64,000 nucleotides of DNA from Brachybacterium huguangmaarense (GTDB lineage: Bacteria; Actinomycetota; Actinomycetes; Actinomycetales; Dermabacteraceae). The notes below the pieces were generated by a model that worked only from the letters and a program-made list of their open reading frames with translations, was not told where the DNA came from and searched no databases. The stretch covers positions 744,001 through 808,000 of the forward strand of contig NZ_CP107020.1 in the NCBI RefSeq assembly GCF_025725725.1. Reading direction: 5' to 3'. How positions within the stretch are numbered: the first letter of the stretch is position 1; every line of letters starts with the position of its first letter. Below are positions 51,143 to 60,321 of this stretch, piece by piece. The position numbers were made by a program, and so were the translations under genes.

Positions 51143-53959
51143 ATGGCGTCTTCCCCGCAGTTCGATGTGGCTGCATTCTCGAATGCCGCCCGCGCCTTAT
51201 GGGCGAAGTCGGGTGACAAGGAGGCTCGCGGGACGGGTGACGATCCGTGGCTCGCCCTCCCCCAGCACATGCTCGACTCGGCAGGCGTCGCCGACTCCCT
51301 GTGGACGGAGTGGGCGCCGGTGTCCGTCCGACGTGCGATCACGGGTTCCGCGGGCGTGAGCGATGAGGACGCGCACACGCTCCTCACGTGGCTCGCGTGC
51401 GTGCATGACCTGGGGAAAGCGACTCTGTCGTTCCAGGCTCAGCTCGACGTGAAGCCGGAGTTCGCGCGCTTTCTCGATCGTGTCCGCCAGGCCGGCCTCT
51501 CGCCACGCATGGAGATGACCGAGCGCGGCATGGGCCGCTTCCCGCACGCCCTCGCCTCGGGTGTCATCGTGCAGCGCTGGCTCGCCTCCCAGCGAGTTCC
51601 GCCGCCGATCGGGCGAAGCCTCGCCGGAGTCGTCGACTCCCACCACGGCGTCCCCTCTCAGCCTGGGCTCCGGCCGCGTGCGCACGCCGTCCTCGAGGAG
51701 TACGCGCTCAAGAAGCCCGAATGGACGGCCGTGCATGACGAGCTCATGACCGTCGCAGCGGATGTCACCGGCATCCGTGACGTCCTTTCCCGCTTGACGA
51801 CGCCGATCGGGGCATCCGCCCAGACCCTTCTGACGGGCCTCGTCATCATGGCGGACTGGATCGCGTCGAACACGGAGTTCTTCCCGCTCACCTCGGACGG
51901 CATGGCCGGCGATCGGCGCGATGCAGGGCTCAGAGCCGTCGATCTGACCTCCCCATGGACGCCATCTCCCCCGGCACCAGAACGCCTCGACGAGCATCTG
52001 CGGGACCGCTTCGACTGGCCCGGCGACTACAGGGCGCGCCCTGTGCAACGGGTCGTCGTCGACGCCTGCGCCGAACTCACGGGGCCCGGTCTCGTCATCA
52101 TCGAAGCGCCCACCGGTGAGGGCAAGACCGAAGCCGCCCTCACGGCGGCAGAGATCCTCGCGTCCTCCTCTGGCGCGGGCGGCGTCATCGTCGCCACACC
52201 CACCATGGCGACGGCGGACGGGCTCTTCCGGCGCGTTCTGGACTGGTCCGTTCGAGCCGCCGGCACGGAGGCGCTCTCGATGTTCCTCGGCCACTCCAAG
52301 AGCGCGCTCAACACCGACTACCGGAACGTGAGGCTGCACGGCGTCGGCGGTGACAGCCCCTCGGAGGGCACGGTCATCGCCTCGCAGTGGATGTCGGGCC
52401 GCAAGAAGGGCATCCTCTCGAACGTCACCGTGGCGACCGTCGACCAGGTGCTGTTCATGGCCCTGCAGGCCAAGCATTCGATGCTCCGCCACCTCGGCCT
52501 GGCCGGCAAGGTGGTGGTCATCGATGAGGTCCATGCGTACGACGCCTACATGTCGGCCTACTTGCGAACCGCCCTGGCGTGGCTCGCCCGATACGGCGTG
52601 CCCGTCGTCCTGCTGAGCGCGACGCTCCCCGTCCAGCAGAAGCGTGACCTTATCGAGGCGTACCGGAGCCAGATCAGCGACGATGGTCTCGGCCTTCTGT
52701 CAGATGCATACCCCCTGGTCACCACGGTGAGCCGAGACGGCCTCCATGAGGCGCCCGTGGACTCGCGTCCGGCCGACCTCCACGCCTCCGTCGAGATCAT
52801 CGACGACGGGCTGGAGGTCCTGGAGGAGCAGCTGTCGTCGGCGACCGGCGACGGCGGCTGCATTCTCGTCATCTGCAACACGGTGCGACGGGCACAGGCA
52901 GTGTTCGAGCGGCTACGAGAGACCTTCCCCGGTGAGGTCGAGCTCCACCACGCCGCGTTCATCGCCTCAGCACGAGCGCGAAAGGAAGAACGCCTCCGTG
53001 TTGCGCTGGGCCCGGACGCCCATCGGGGCGGGGACCGTCCCGAACGCCGCTTCATCGTCGCCACCCAGGTCGCCGAGCAGAGCCTCGACATCGATGTCGA
53101 CCTCCTCGTCACCGACATCGCGCCGATGGACCTCCTGGTCCAGCGCATCGGGCGCCTGCATCGTCACGACCGGCCGGAGAGCGACCGGCCCGTCGCCCTG
53201 CGCTCGCCGCGGGTCCTGCTCCGGGGCATCGAGACCCTCGAGCCGCCGGTGTTCGATGCGGGGGCGCGAGCGGTCTACGGGCCGAAGCTCCTGCTCTCGA
53301 CCCTCGCCGTCCTTCAAACCGATGTGCTCGAAGCCGGTTTCCGGCGCCCCGACGACATCGCGGGACTGGTCCAGGCCGCATACGGGGAGGAGCCGCCCGT
53401 CCCGTCAGCATGGACCGACGTCTGGGACGTCGCCTGCGCGGAGAGCGACGCGGCGCGAGCGGACGCCCAGTCACGATCCAGGACCTTCCGCATCCCGCTT
53501 CCCGGCGCCGCCCCCAACCTCGATGCCCTCTTCAGCATTCAGCAGGGCAACGTCGACACTGAAGACGGGGAGGCCAAGGGCCTCGCCCAGGTCCGCGACA
53601 GCGATCCTTCCGTCGAGGTCATTCCGATCCTGGTGACCGCGAACGGGTACCGGCCGCTCGACGCGTCCCCCGAGGCGGTCGAGCTCAATCCCGATCAGCC
53701 GCCTGCGGATATGGCCGCCCGCGACCTTGCCGCCGCGACCGTTCGCCTGCCGGCGCGCCTCACCCGCTACGCCGACATCTTCGACGAAGTCGTAGAGCAG
53801 CTGGAGCGCGCCACCCCTCTGGGCTGGCAGCAGTCCACCTGGCTCAAGGGCCAGCTCGCCCTGCCTCTGGACGCCGCACGGTCGATCGAGCTCGCCGGAC
53901 GCACGCTCCAGTACGACGACGACCTCGGTCTCCGCGACACCACCCCCATGTCACTGTGA
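51143..53959 (+). CDS. cas3: CRISPR type I-E nuclease-helicase Cas3
   Basis: A 938-residue fusion of an HD nuclease and an SF2 helicase, recruited by Cascade to nick and degrade target DNA. The HD motif is His88-Asp89 in ACVHDLGK, with further metal ligands in FPHALASG and VDSHHG. Helicase motifs follow: Walker A APTGEGKT (322-329), DEVH box (461-464), SAT (492-494) and QRIGRLHR (667-674). All catalytic motifs are intact, so the system looks functional. It is larger than the E. coli protein. A GAGGAG site precedes ATG 51143. The next gene follows after 58 bases with its own likely promoter. Confidence 0.97.
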   Translation: MASSPQFDVAAFSNAARALWAKSGDKEARGTGDDPWLALPQHMLDSAGVADSLWTEWAPVSVRRAITGSAGVSDEDAHTLLTWLACVHDLGKATLSFQAQLDVKPEFARFLDRVRQAGLSPRMEMTERGMGRFPHALASGVIVQRWLASQRVPPPIGRSLAGVVDSHHGVPSQPGLRPRAHAVLEEYALKKPEWTAVHDELMTVAADVTGIRDVLSRLTTPIGASAQTLLTGLVIMADWIASNTEFFPLTSDGMAGDRRDAGLRAVDLTSPWTPSPPAPERLDEHLRDRFDWPGDYRARPVQRVVVDACAELTGPGLVIIEAPTGEGKTEAALTAAEILASSSGAGGVIVATPTMATADGLFRRVLDWSVRAAGTEALSMFLGHSKSALNTDYRNVRLHGVGGDSPSEGTVIASQWMSGRKKGILSNVTVATVDQVLFMALQAKHSMLRHLGLAGKVVVIDEVHAYDAYMSAYLRTALAWLARYGVPVVLLSATLPVQQKRDLIEAYRSQISDDGLGLLSDAYPLVTTVSRDGLHEAPVDSRPADLHASVEIIDDGLEVLEEQLSSATGDGGCILVICNTVRRAQAVFERLRETFPGEVELHHAAFIASARARKEERLRVALGPDAHRGGDRPERRFIVATQVAEQSLDIDVDLLVTDIAPMDLLVQRIGRLHRHDRPESDRPVALRSPRVLLRGIETLEPPVFDAGARAVYGPKLLLSTLAVLQTDVLEAGFRRPDDIAGLVQAAYGEEPPVPSAWTDVWDVACAESDAARADAQSRSRTFRIPLPGAAPNLDALFSIQQGNVDTEDGEAKGLAQVRDSDPSVEVIPILVTANGYRPLDASPEAVELNPDQPPADMAARDLAAATVRLPARLTRYADIFDEVVEQLERATPLGWQQSTWLKGQLALPLDAARSIELAGRTLQYDDDLGLRDTTPMSL

Positions 53960-53983
53960 AGCCCGTCCGTCAGACCCCCTCGA

Positions 53984-54012
53984 TACCGTCCCCATCACTC
54001 ACCCCCCGAGGA
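53984..54012 (+). promoter_or_regulatory. -10 box and ribosome site of cse1
   Basis: GATACCGTC contains TACCGT (53984-53989), with GAGGAGCGAC before ATG 54018. It resembles the cas3 upstream block and allows separate expression of Cascade. Confidence 0.45.
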
Positions 54013-54017
54013 GCGAC

Positions 54018-55712
54018 ATGACCACACCCCCCTCGTTCTCCCTGGTCACAGAGCCATGGATCCGCGCTCAGGCGCTCGACGGCGCCGATGTGCTCCTCTC
54101 GCTCCGCGAGGTCTTCGACGGCTCGCAGCCCGTGGCCGCCATCCGTGGCGAGACCCCGACCCAGGACTACGCCGTGCTGCGCGTTCTCTTGGCGATCTTC
54201 TGGCGAGCCCATCGTGCCGACGCTGCCGTGAGAGCCGGCGAGACCTTCGATCACGACATGTGGCGGGAGCACGCCTGGATGCTCGCCCAGGCCGACGCCC
54301 CTGACACCGCGGCGCTCGACTATCTCGACGCACACGCCGATCGGTTCGACCTGGTTCACCCCAGCACTCCGTTCATGCAGGTCGCGGATCTGCACACGAC
54401 CAGCGGATCTCGCTCGAGCGTCGAGCGCATCATCCCGGAGGCCGAGTCGTCCTACTTCTCCATGCGGGCCGGCGCGGGACTGGCGAGCCTGTCCTGTCCC
54501 GAAGCTGCGCGCTGGCTCATCCACACCCAGGCCTACGACTACTCCGGCATCAAGTCAGGCGCCGCCGGAGACCCTCGGGTGAAGGGAGGAAAGGGCTATC
54601 CCATCGGTCCCGGCTGGACGGGGCTGACCGGGGGGACGACCATCCTCGGGGACACGCTGCGCGAGACGCTGGTCCTCAACACCCCGCTCGAGGCCCTCAC
54701 CGCACCCGGGCACGACATGCCTGCCTGGGAGAGGGAACCGGACACGGCGGCCGAGCGACGGTCACCCGTCCCCACCGGTCCGGCGGACATCGTCACGTGG
54801 CAGTCCCGCAGGATCCGCCTCTTCACCGACGGTGATCGGGTGACTGGCGTGCTCGTGAGCAACGGCGACCGCGTGCCCGACGCGGGGGCGAATATCTTCG
54901 ACGACCCCATGACTCCGTACCGGTTCAGCACGAACAAGTCCACAAAGGCCAAGGATGTCTTCTACCCGCGGCCCTACGAGACATCGCGCATGATGTGGCG
55001 TTCGCTCGAGCCGCTGCTCGCCCTCGACGGGGACATTCCGCTGGCTCGGGGCGTCAAGGCGGGCAAACGCCCGCGGACCCTCGATGAACTGGCCGGTCTC
55101 ACTCCCGGCGTCGACACCAGTCTCGAGGTCATGAACATCCGTCTGACGTCAGCGTCCTACGGCCCGCAGGGCTCGTCGGCATCCACCACCATCGACGCCC
55201 GCATCGACATCCCTCGCACCTTGCTCCACCCGGAGTCGATCCTCGCACGCCGTGCCGTCCTCGACACGGCGAGCGCCACCCTCGCGGCCGCCCGCAAGCT
55301 GGGCGTCTTCGCCGGCCGGCTTCTCCGGGCAGCCGGCGGCGAGGACGCCTTCCAGGCCACACACACCGACGCGGTCCTGGCCGAGCTCGAACCGGACTTC
55401 CAGATCTGGCTCGCCCGGTTCGATCCACTGACGGCCGAGACGACATGCCGTCAGTGGCAGGACCACGTCGCCGACCGTCTTCGCGACCGCGCGCAGACGC
55501 TCCTCCGTGGCGCCGGCCCCAAAGCCCTGATCGGTCGGGAGGTCCAGGACGCCAACGGCCGCACCATCCTGCTCACCGCAGGCACGGCCTACGGCCAGCT
55601 GCTGCGCGACCTCCGCACCTCCCTCCCGTTGCTCTCACCCCTTCCCGAGAAGGCCACATCCGCCTCCGATCCCGCCGACACCCCCACCCAGGAGTTGACC
55701 GATGCCCTCTGA
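54018..55712 (+). CDS. casA: Cascade large subunit Cse1 (CasA, type I-E)
   Basis: A 564-residue protein that reads the PAM and positions Cas3. It begins FSLVTEPWIRAQALDGADVLLSLREVF, the family's N-terminal signature, continues with TQDYAVLRVLLAIFWRA and ends in an alpha-helical bundle. RYPIGPG-like KGYPIGPGWTGLTGGTT corresponds to the glycine-rich PAM region. It is a little longer than E. coli Cse1. The stop lies inside the start of cse2, an 11-base overlap. Confidence 0.95.
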   Translation: MTTPPSFSLVTEPWIRAQALDGADVLLSLREVFDGSQPVAAIRGETPTQDYAVLRVLLAIFWRAHRADAAVRAGETFDHDMWREHAWMLAQADAPDTAALDYLDAHADRFDLVHPSTPFMQVADLHTTSGSRSSVERIIPEAESSYFSMRAGAGLASLSCPEAARWLIHTQAYDYSGIKSGAAGDPRVKGGKGYPIGPGWTGLTGGTTILGDTLRETLVLNTPLEALTAPGHDMPAWEREPDTAAERRSPVPTGPADIVTWQSRRIRLFTDGDRVTGVLVSNGDRVPDAGANIFDDPMTPYRFSTNKSTKAKDVFYPRPYETSRMMWRSLEPLLALDGDIPLARGVKAGKRPRTLDELAGLTPGVDTSLEVMNIRLTSASYGPQGSSASTTIDARIDIPRTLLHPESILARRAVLDTASATLAAARKLGVFAGRLLRAAGGEDAFQATHTDAVLAELEPDFQIWLARFDPLTAETTCRQWQDHVADRLRDRAQTLLRGAGPKALIGREVQDANGRTILLTAGTAYGQLLRDLRTSLPLLSPLPEKATSASDPADTPTQELTDAL

Positions 55713-56373
55713 CACGCTCCCCCCGGCCCCTTCCCCGGCACGCGCCGACCTCTACGGCGCCATCGCCGGCTCCGCCGCGACCCTCCAGGCGCAGTACCTC
55801 GGCTCACGCGGCCAGCGCCAGCAGGCCCACGCACGAGGTCAGCTCGCCGTCCTGCGCCGCAGCGCGGGCTTCACCCCCGAGCAACATCCGCTCGCGCTGC
55901 AGAGCGTGCTCGACTCCCTGCATCCGCTTCTCGAGGACGGGGAGCTCGGGACGGGAGACACCGCCTCCCGTTCGGAACGCGCCGCTTTCGACGCGATGTG
56001 CATGTTCGCCCTCCACATGCAGTCGGCGACGCGGCCCATGCACGTCTCGGGCCGCAGTTTCGGCTCCGCCATGGGCATGCTGCGGATCCGCAACGACAGC
56101 GGCTCGCTCAAGCCGCGGTTCGACGCGCTGCTCGCCGCGCGCAACGAGCGTGCTCGCCTCACCCATGCCCGCTCGCTGGTCACCCTCCTGCGGGGCGAAC
56201 AGATCGGCCTGGACTACGGCCGCTTCGCCCAGGATCTGCGTACCCTCGCGAGCTCGGCTCGCGGCGGCGTGCTGCTGCGCTGGGGCCGGGACTTCGCCGT
56301 GATGCCCCGGCGAGAGCGGGAGCGGGATCAGACCTCAGAACCCACGAGCATCACCGCGACCACCACCCCCTGA
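55702..56373 (+). CDS. casB: Cascade small subunit Cse2 (CasB, type I-E)
   Basis: A 223-residue helical protein of the Cse2 family, present as a dimer in Cascade, where it stabilises the displaced strand. Recognisable parts are RGQLAVLRRSAG, the basic RSFGSAMGMLRIRNDSG and LDYGRFAQDLRTL followed by RLRWGRDFA-like VLLRWGRDFAV near the C-terminus. The ~15-residue tail is unstructured. The family is poorly conserved, so position between cse1 and cas7 is strong support. Overlap with cse1 is 11 bases. Confidence 0.92.
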   Translation: MPSDTLPPAPSPARADLYGAIAGSAATLQAQYLGSRGQRQQAHARGQLAVLRRSAGFTPEQHPLALQSVLDSLHPLLEDGELGTGDTASRSERAAFDAMCMFALHMQSATRPMHVSGRSFGSAMGMLRIRNDSGSLKPRFDALLAARNERARLTHARSLVTLLRGEQIGLDYGRFAQDLRTLASSARGGVLLRWGRDFAVMPRRERERDQTSEPTSITATTTP

Positions 56374-56407
56374 CCACCACTCTCACCCCACCCCCGGAAG
56401 GAAACCC

Positions 56408-57538
56408 ATGTCCCTCGTTCTCGACATCCACGCCCTGCACTCCCTCCCCCCGAGCAACATCAACCGCGACGACACCGGCGCCCCCAAGAGCGCCGTGTTC
56501 GGCGGCTTCCCCCGTCAGCGGGTCTCCTCGCAGTCCTGGAAACGAGCCATTCGCCACGACTTCGAGCGCGCCCTCGGCGCCGATGCCGTCGGCTATCGCA
56601 CCAAGCGCGTCGCGGACCTCGTCTCCGACAAGATCCAGGAGCTCACGAAGGCAGGCGGTGGCGAATGGGATCGTGATCGTGCCGACGCCGCGTCGAAGAG
56701 CCTGTTCGCCGCGGCGGGCATCAAGCTCACCGCACCCAAGGTGCGCGAGGGCGAGCAGCCGCGCGGCGAGGAGACCGGGTACCTGCTGTTCCTGAGCCCT
56801 CGGCAGATCGAGAACGCCGCCCGATTCCTCATCGGCTCCGAAGGTGCCAAGCCGGGCAAGAAGGATGCCAAAGAGCTGCTCAACTCGTCCCACAGCATCG
56901 ATATCGCCATGTTCGGGCGCATGGTCGCCGATGCGCCCGACTACAACGTGGACGCGGCCGTACAGGTAGCCCATGCCATCGGCATCCATGAGTCCGAGCC
57001 GGAGTTCGACTACTACACGGCCGTGGACGACATCCTCGAGGACAAGGAAGAGACGGGCGCCGGCATGATCGGCACCACCCAGATGATGTCCTCGACGCTC
57101 TACCGCTTCGCCACCGTGGATCTGGACTCTCTCGCCGAGAATCTCGGCAACGCCGATGCCGCCGTCGAGGCGACGGTCGCCTTCGTGAAGTCCTTCATCA
57201 CCTCCCTTCCCACCGGCAAGCAGAACAGCTTCGCCCATAACACCGTTCCGGAACTCGTGTACGTGGCCGTGCGCGACACCCGTTCCCTGTCTCTCGTCAA
57301 TGCCTTCGAGGAGCCGGTGCGGGCGGACGACCGCGCTAGCCGCCGTCTGAAGGGCGCGCAGCGGCTCGCCGAGGAGGCCGCGCAGCTGCAGACGAGCTAT
57401 GGGTTCGTCCCGACCGCGAGCTTCGTCATCGGACTCGGGGACCTCCCTGCCCCCTTCGCGGAGATCGCCACGACGACGACCCTGCCGGCTCTCGACGGTC
57501 AGGTCCGCGACGCGCTGCGCGGCGAGGTGCAGGCGTGA
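56408..57538 (+). CDS. cas7: Cascade backbone subunit Cas7 (CasC/Cse4, type I-E)
   Basis: A 376-residue RNA-binding protein that forms the six-subunit spine along the crRNA. It starts LVLDIHALHSLPPSNINRDD and has FGGFPRQRVSSQSWKRAIR, the hallmark of type I-E Cas7, then the thumb-bearing middle and NSFAHNTVPELVYVAVRD. A GGAAGGA site precedes ATG 56408. A 34-base gap separates it from cse2, and a GTGA overlap joins it to cas5. Confidence 0.96.
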   Translation: MSLVLDIHALHSLPPSNINRDDTGAPKSAVFGGFPRQRVSSQSWKRAIRHDFERALGADAVGYRTKRVADLVSDKIQELTKAGGGEWDRDRADAASKSLFAAAGIKLTAPKVREGEQPRGEETGYLLFLSPRQIENAARFLIGSEGAKPGKKDAKELLNSSHSIDIAMFGRMVADAPDYNVDAAVQVAHAIGIHESEPEFDYYTAVDDILEDKEETGAGMIGTTQMMSSTLYRFATVDLDSLAENLGNADAAVEATVAFVKSFITSLPTGKQNSFAHNTVPELVYVAVRDTRSLSLVNAFEEPVRADDRASRRLKGAQRLAEEAAQLQTSYGFVPTASFVIGLGDLPAPFAEIATTTTLPALDGQVRDALRGEVQA

Positions 57539-58242
57539 CCAGCACCCTCCTGCTGCTCCTCAAGGGGCCGATGCAGTCCTGGGGCGATGCGAGCCGGTAC
57601 CGGGACCGCGCCACCGGCGCGCACCCCACGAAGTCCGGTGTGCTGGGTCTGATCGCGGCGGCCGACGGACGGCGGCGCTCCGACGACATCGAGGACCTGG
57701 CGCGTCTGCGCTTCGCCGTGCGAGTGGACCAGCCCGGCTCGCTGCTCCGCGACTACCAGACGGCCGAGGACTGGCAGCGCGGCGGCGGGACGAGCCTCGT
57801 GAGCAGGTACTACCTCTCCGATGCGGTCTTCCTGGCTGCCGTGGAGACCGAAGACCGCAGCCTTCTCGAGTCGATCGCCGAAAAGCTCCGCTCCCCGCGG
57901 TTTCCCCTGTACCTCGGGCGCCGATCGTGCCCGGTAAGCCCCGATCTGGTCCAGGGCATCGTGGCGACCGATGCTGTCACCGCTCTGCGCGAGGCGCCAT
58001 GGCATGCCTCACCGTCGCATCGCAGGACTCGCCCCACCACTCTGGAGCTCCCCCTCTTCCGCGACGGCATGCCGGGCGAGGAAGGAGAAGCACGACAGGA
58101 CATCCCGCTCTCGTTCGACCAGGCGCACCGCCGCTACGGATGGCGCACGGTCGTCCGGGAGGAGGTGGGGGCGAAAGTCGACAACGGGGCGCTCGGCAAC
58201 GACCGCTTCGACCCGTTCTTCGAGGCGGTGGTCTCGGCATGA
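57535..58242 (+). CDS. cas5: Cascade subunit Cas5 (CasD, type I-E)
   Basis: A 235-residue RAMP protein that caps the crRNA 5' handle. LLLLLKGPMQSWGDASRYRDRATGAHPTKSGVLGLIAAA at the start is the family's signature, and LVSRYYLSDAVFLAAVE and RSPRFPLYLGRRSCPVS follow. The GTG start sits inside the cas7 stop (GTGA), and the stop overlaps cas6e by four bases, showing a single tight operon. Confidence 0.96.
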   Translation: MTSTLLLLLKGPMQSWGDASRYRDRATGAHPTKSGVLGLIAAADGRRRSDDIEDLARLRFAVRVDQPGSLLRDYQTAEDWQRGGGTSLVSRYYLSDAVFLAAVETEDRSLLESIAEKLRSPRFPLYLGRRSCPVSPDLVQGIVATDAVTALREAPWHASPSHRRTRPTTLELPLFRDGMPGEEGEARQDIPLSFDQAHRRYGWRTVVREEVGAKVDNGALGNDRFDPFFEAVVSA

Positions 58243-58937
58243 CCACCTTCACCCGCATCCTGCTCAACCCCCAGAAGCGCGGGGGACGCCGTCTGCTGTC
58301 CAATCCCCAGGCCATGCACGCCGCGGTCCGAGCCTCCTTCCCGCCCGACCTCGACGAGTCCACCTCGCGCATCCTGTGGCGCGTCGACCACGACGGACAC
58401 GAGCACACGCTGTACATCGTGGGGCCGGAGGAGCCCGACCGGTCGGTGATCGTCGATCAGGCCGGATGGGCGGCTCGACCCGGCGAGACAGCCGACTACG
58501 ATCCCCTGCTCGACGGCCTGAGACTCGGTCACGAGAGGCGCTTCCGTCTCACCGCGAACCCGGTGAGGAGCCTGGCCGCGCAGGGCCAGAAGCGAGGGAA
58601 GATCGTTCCTCATGTGACACCCGCCCAGCAGGTCCAGTGGCTCGTGGGGAAGGCATCGGCCCACGGGTTCGAGGTCCGGATGACGCCGGCCACCGACACC
58701 GGCGCACCTGACACGGCACTGCCCGACGTGATCGTAGATCGACGGGAGAACCTCTCCTTCACACGCCGAGACAAGACGTCGCCCCGGACGGGAACGGTCA
58801 CCCTCCGGACGGCGAGATTCGACGGTTCACTTCGCATCACCGACGTGGAGGCATTCCGCCGGACGCTCACCCACGGGATCGGGCGAGGCCGCGCCTACGG
58901 ATGCGGGCTGCTCACGATCGCCCGCCTGGAGGGATGA
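58239..58937 (+). CDS. cas6e: CRISPR RNA endonuclease Cas6e (CasE/Cse3)
   Basis: A 232-residue crRNA-processing endonuclease. His27 (NPQAMHAAV) is in the position of the catalytic His of Cse3 enzymes. The C-terminal glycine-rich loop HGIGRGRAYGCGLLTI contacts RNA. It should cut after the GCGGGG side of the repeat stem, leaving a short 5' handle ending in GAGCC. It starts in an ATGA overlap with cas5, and cas1 begins one base after its stop. Confidence 0.96.
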   Translation: MTTFTRILLNPQKRGGRRLLSNPQAMHAAVRASFPPDLDESTSRILWRVDHDGHEHTLYIVGPEEPDRSVIVDQAGWAARPGETADYDPLLDGLRLGHERRFRLTANPVRSLAAQGQKRGKIVPHVTPAQQVQWLVGKASAHGFEVRMTPATDTGAPDTALPDVIVDRRENLSFTRRDKTSPRTGTVTLRTARFDGSLRITDVEAFRRTLTHGIGRGRAYGCGLLTIARLEG

Positions 58938-58938
58938 C

Positions 58939-59880
58939 ATGGGCCGCCTGGCTGGTGCACCGCCACCGGAGCGCATCGAGCTCGCGCGGGTGCAGGACCG
59001 CGTCTCGTTCCTGTACGCCGAGCGCTGCACCGTCCATCGTGACGCCAACGCCTTGACGATCACGGACCAGCGCGGTGTGGTCCACGTGCCTGCCGCCTCG
59101 ATCGGCGTGCTCCTGTTGGGGCCCGGTGCACGAATCACGCATGGCGCGATGGGGCTCCTCGGCGACTGCGGCGTCTCGGCCGCCTGGGTCGGGGAGAACG
59201 GTGTCCGGTACTACGCTTCCGGGCGACCGCTGGCGAAGTCGTCACGGATGGCTGAGGCGCAGGCTCGGATCGTCACCAACCAGCGGTCACGCTTGGCATG
59301 TGCCCGGCAGATGTACGACATGCGGTTCTCCGGTGAGGACGTCTCCGCTCTCTCGATGACGCAGCTTCGAGGCCGCGAGGGCGCACGCATGAAGAAGGTG
59401 TACGTGGCCGAAGCCACCCGGACCGGGGTCGACTGGTCGCGGCGTGCGTACTCGCCGGACGACTTCGAGGCGAGCGATCACATCAATCGCGCGCTCACCG
59501 CGGCGAGCGCGGCCCTGTACGGCGTGGCCCATGCGGTGATCTGCTCGCTCGGATGCGTGCCGGCGCTGGGGGTCGTCCACTCCGGCACGGACCGGGCCTT
59601 CGTCTATGACATCGCGGACCTCTACAAGGCGGAGGTCGCGATTCCTGCCGCGTTCGATGCCGTCGCATCGGAGGCTGTGGACCCTGCCACCGAGGTCAGG
59701 CGCCTGGTGCGCGATCGAGTCGTCACGGCACGCCTTCTCCCCCGCATGTCACGAGACATTCACACCCTGCTCGGGATCGACGACGAGATGGAGGCCGACT
59801 TCGGGGATCTTCTGCTCTGGAGTGAGATGGAGGCGGTGCCGAGCGGGGTCAACTGGGACGGGTCCGGCGTGCTCGCATGA
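58939..59880 (+). CDS. cas1: CRISPR integrase Cas1 (type I-E)
   Basis: A 313-residue integrase that inserts new spacers with Cas2. The expected metal ligands are present: Glu147 (RGREGARMKKVY), His214 (GVVHSGTDRAFVYD) and Asp227 with Asp224 (DIADLYKAE). The N-terminal RVSFLYAERCTVHRDANALTI and GAMGLLGDCGVSAAWVGENGVRYYA match Cas1e. Spacer acquisition is therefore likely to be active. It overlaps cas2 by four bases. Confidence 0.97.
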   Translation: MGRLAGAPPPERIELARVQDRVSFLYAERCTVHRDANALTITDQRGVVHVPAASIGVLLLGPGARITHGAMGLLGDCGVSAAWVGENGVRYYASGRPLAKSSRMAEAQARIVTNQRSRLACARQMYDMRFSGEDVSALSMTQLRGREGARMKKVYVAEATRTGVDWSRRAYSPDDFEASDHINRALTAASAALYGVAHAVICSLGCVPALGVVHSGTDRAFVYDIADLYKAEVAIPAAFDAVASEAVDPATEVRRLVRDRVVTARLLPRMSRDIHTLLGIDDEMEADFGDLLLWSEMEAVPSGVNWDGSGVLA

Positions 59881-60260
59881 TGACCCTCGTGCTCACCGCC
59901 TGCCCACCAGGGCTGCGCGGAGACCTCACCAAGTGGTTGATGGAGATCAGCCCCGGGGTCTTCGTCGGTCATCCATCGGCTCGTGTGCGTGATCACCTAT
60001 GGCTGCGCACGGTCGAGCTGTGCAAGGACGGCAAGGCCATCCTTGTGTACTCGGCCCTCAACGAGCAGGGGCTCGAGTACCGCGTCCACAACCATGACTG
60101 GACCCCCATCGACGTCGACGGGCTCACGCTGATGCTGCGTCCGACGACCTCGGAGGCGCCCCAGCGTCGGACCGGATGGAGCACTGCACGTGCCATGCGT
60201 CGTGCACGTCGACCGCGATGGGGCGGAACGCACGAGGAACAGGGCGGCGCCACGGACTAG
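59877..60260 (+). CDS. cas2: CRISPR-associated endoribonuclease-like Cas2 (type I-E)
   Basis: A 127-residue Cas2e. MTLVLTACPPGLRGDLTKWLMEISPGVFVG and RDHLWLRTVE are the family's core, and the domain ends near LTLMLRP. A basic tail of about 35 residues follows, a little longer than in E. coli. The ATG at 59877 overlaps the cas1 stop (ATGATG); starting at 59880 is equally possible. The array leader starts directly after this gene. Confidence 0.95.
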   Translation: MMTLVLTACPPGLRGDLTKWLMEISPGVFVGHPSARVRDHLWLRTVELCKDGKAILVYSALNEQGLEYRVHNHDWTPIDVDGLTLMLRPTTSEAPQRRTGWSTARAMRRARRPRWGGTHEEQGGATD

Positions 60261-60321
60261 CTCCGCCGTGAAGCTGTATCCCGGCGCTCAATGGCGGTAG
60301 CATCGTTGCTGGTCAGCAAGA
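60261..60321 (+). promoter_or_regulatory. CRISPR leader
   Basis: This 61-bp stretch lies between cas2 and the first repeat, where the leader is expected because the repeats read in the E. coli sense. It contains a perfect TTGCTG-GT-CAGCAA palindrome (60306-60319), two bases before repeat 1. TAGCAT (60298-60303) could be a weak -10. Confidence 0.7.
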
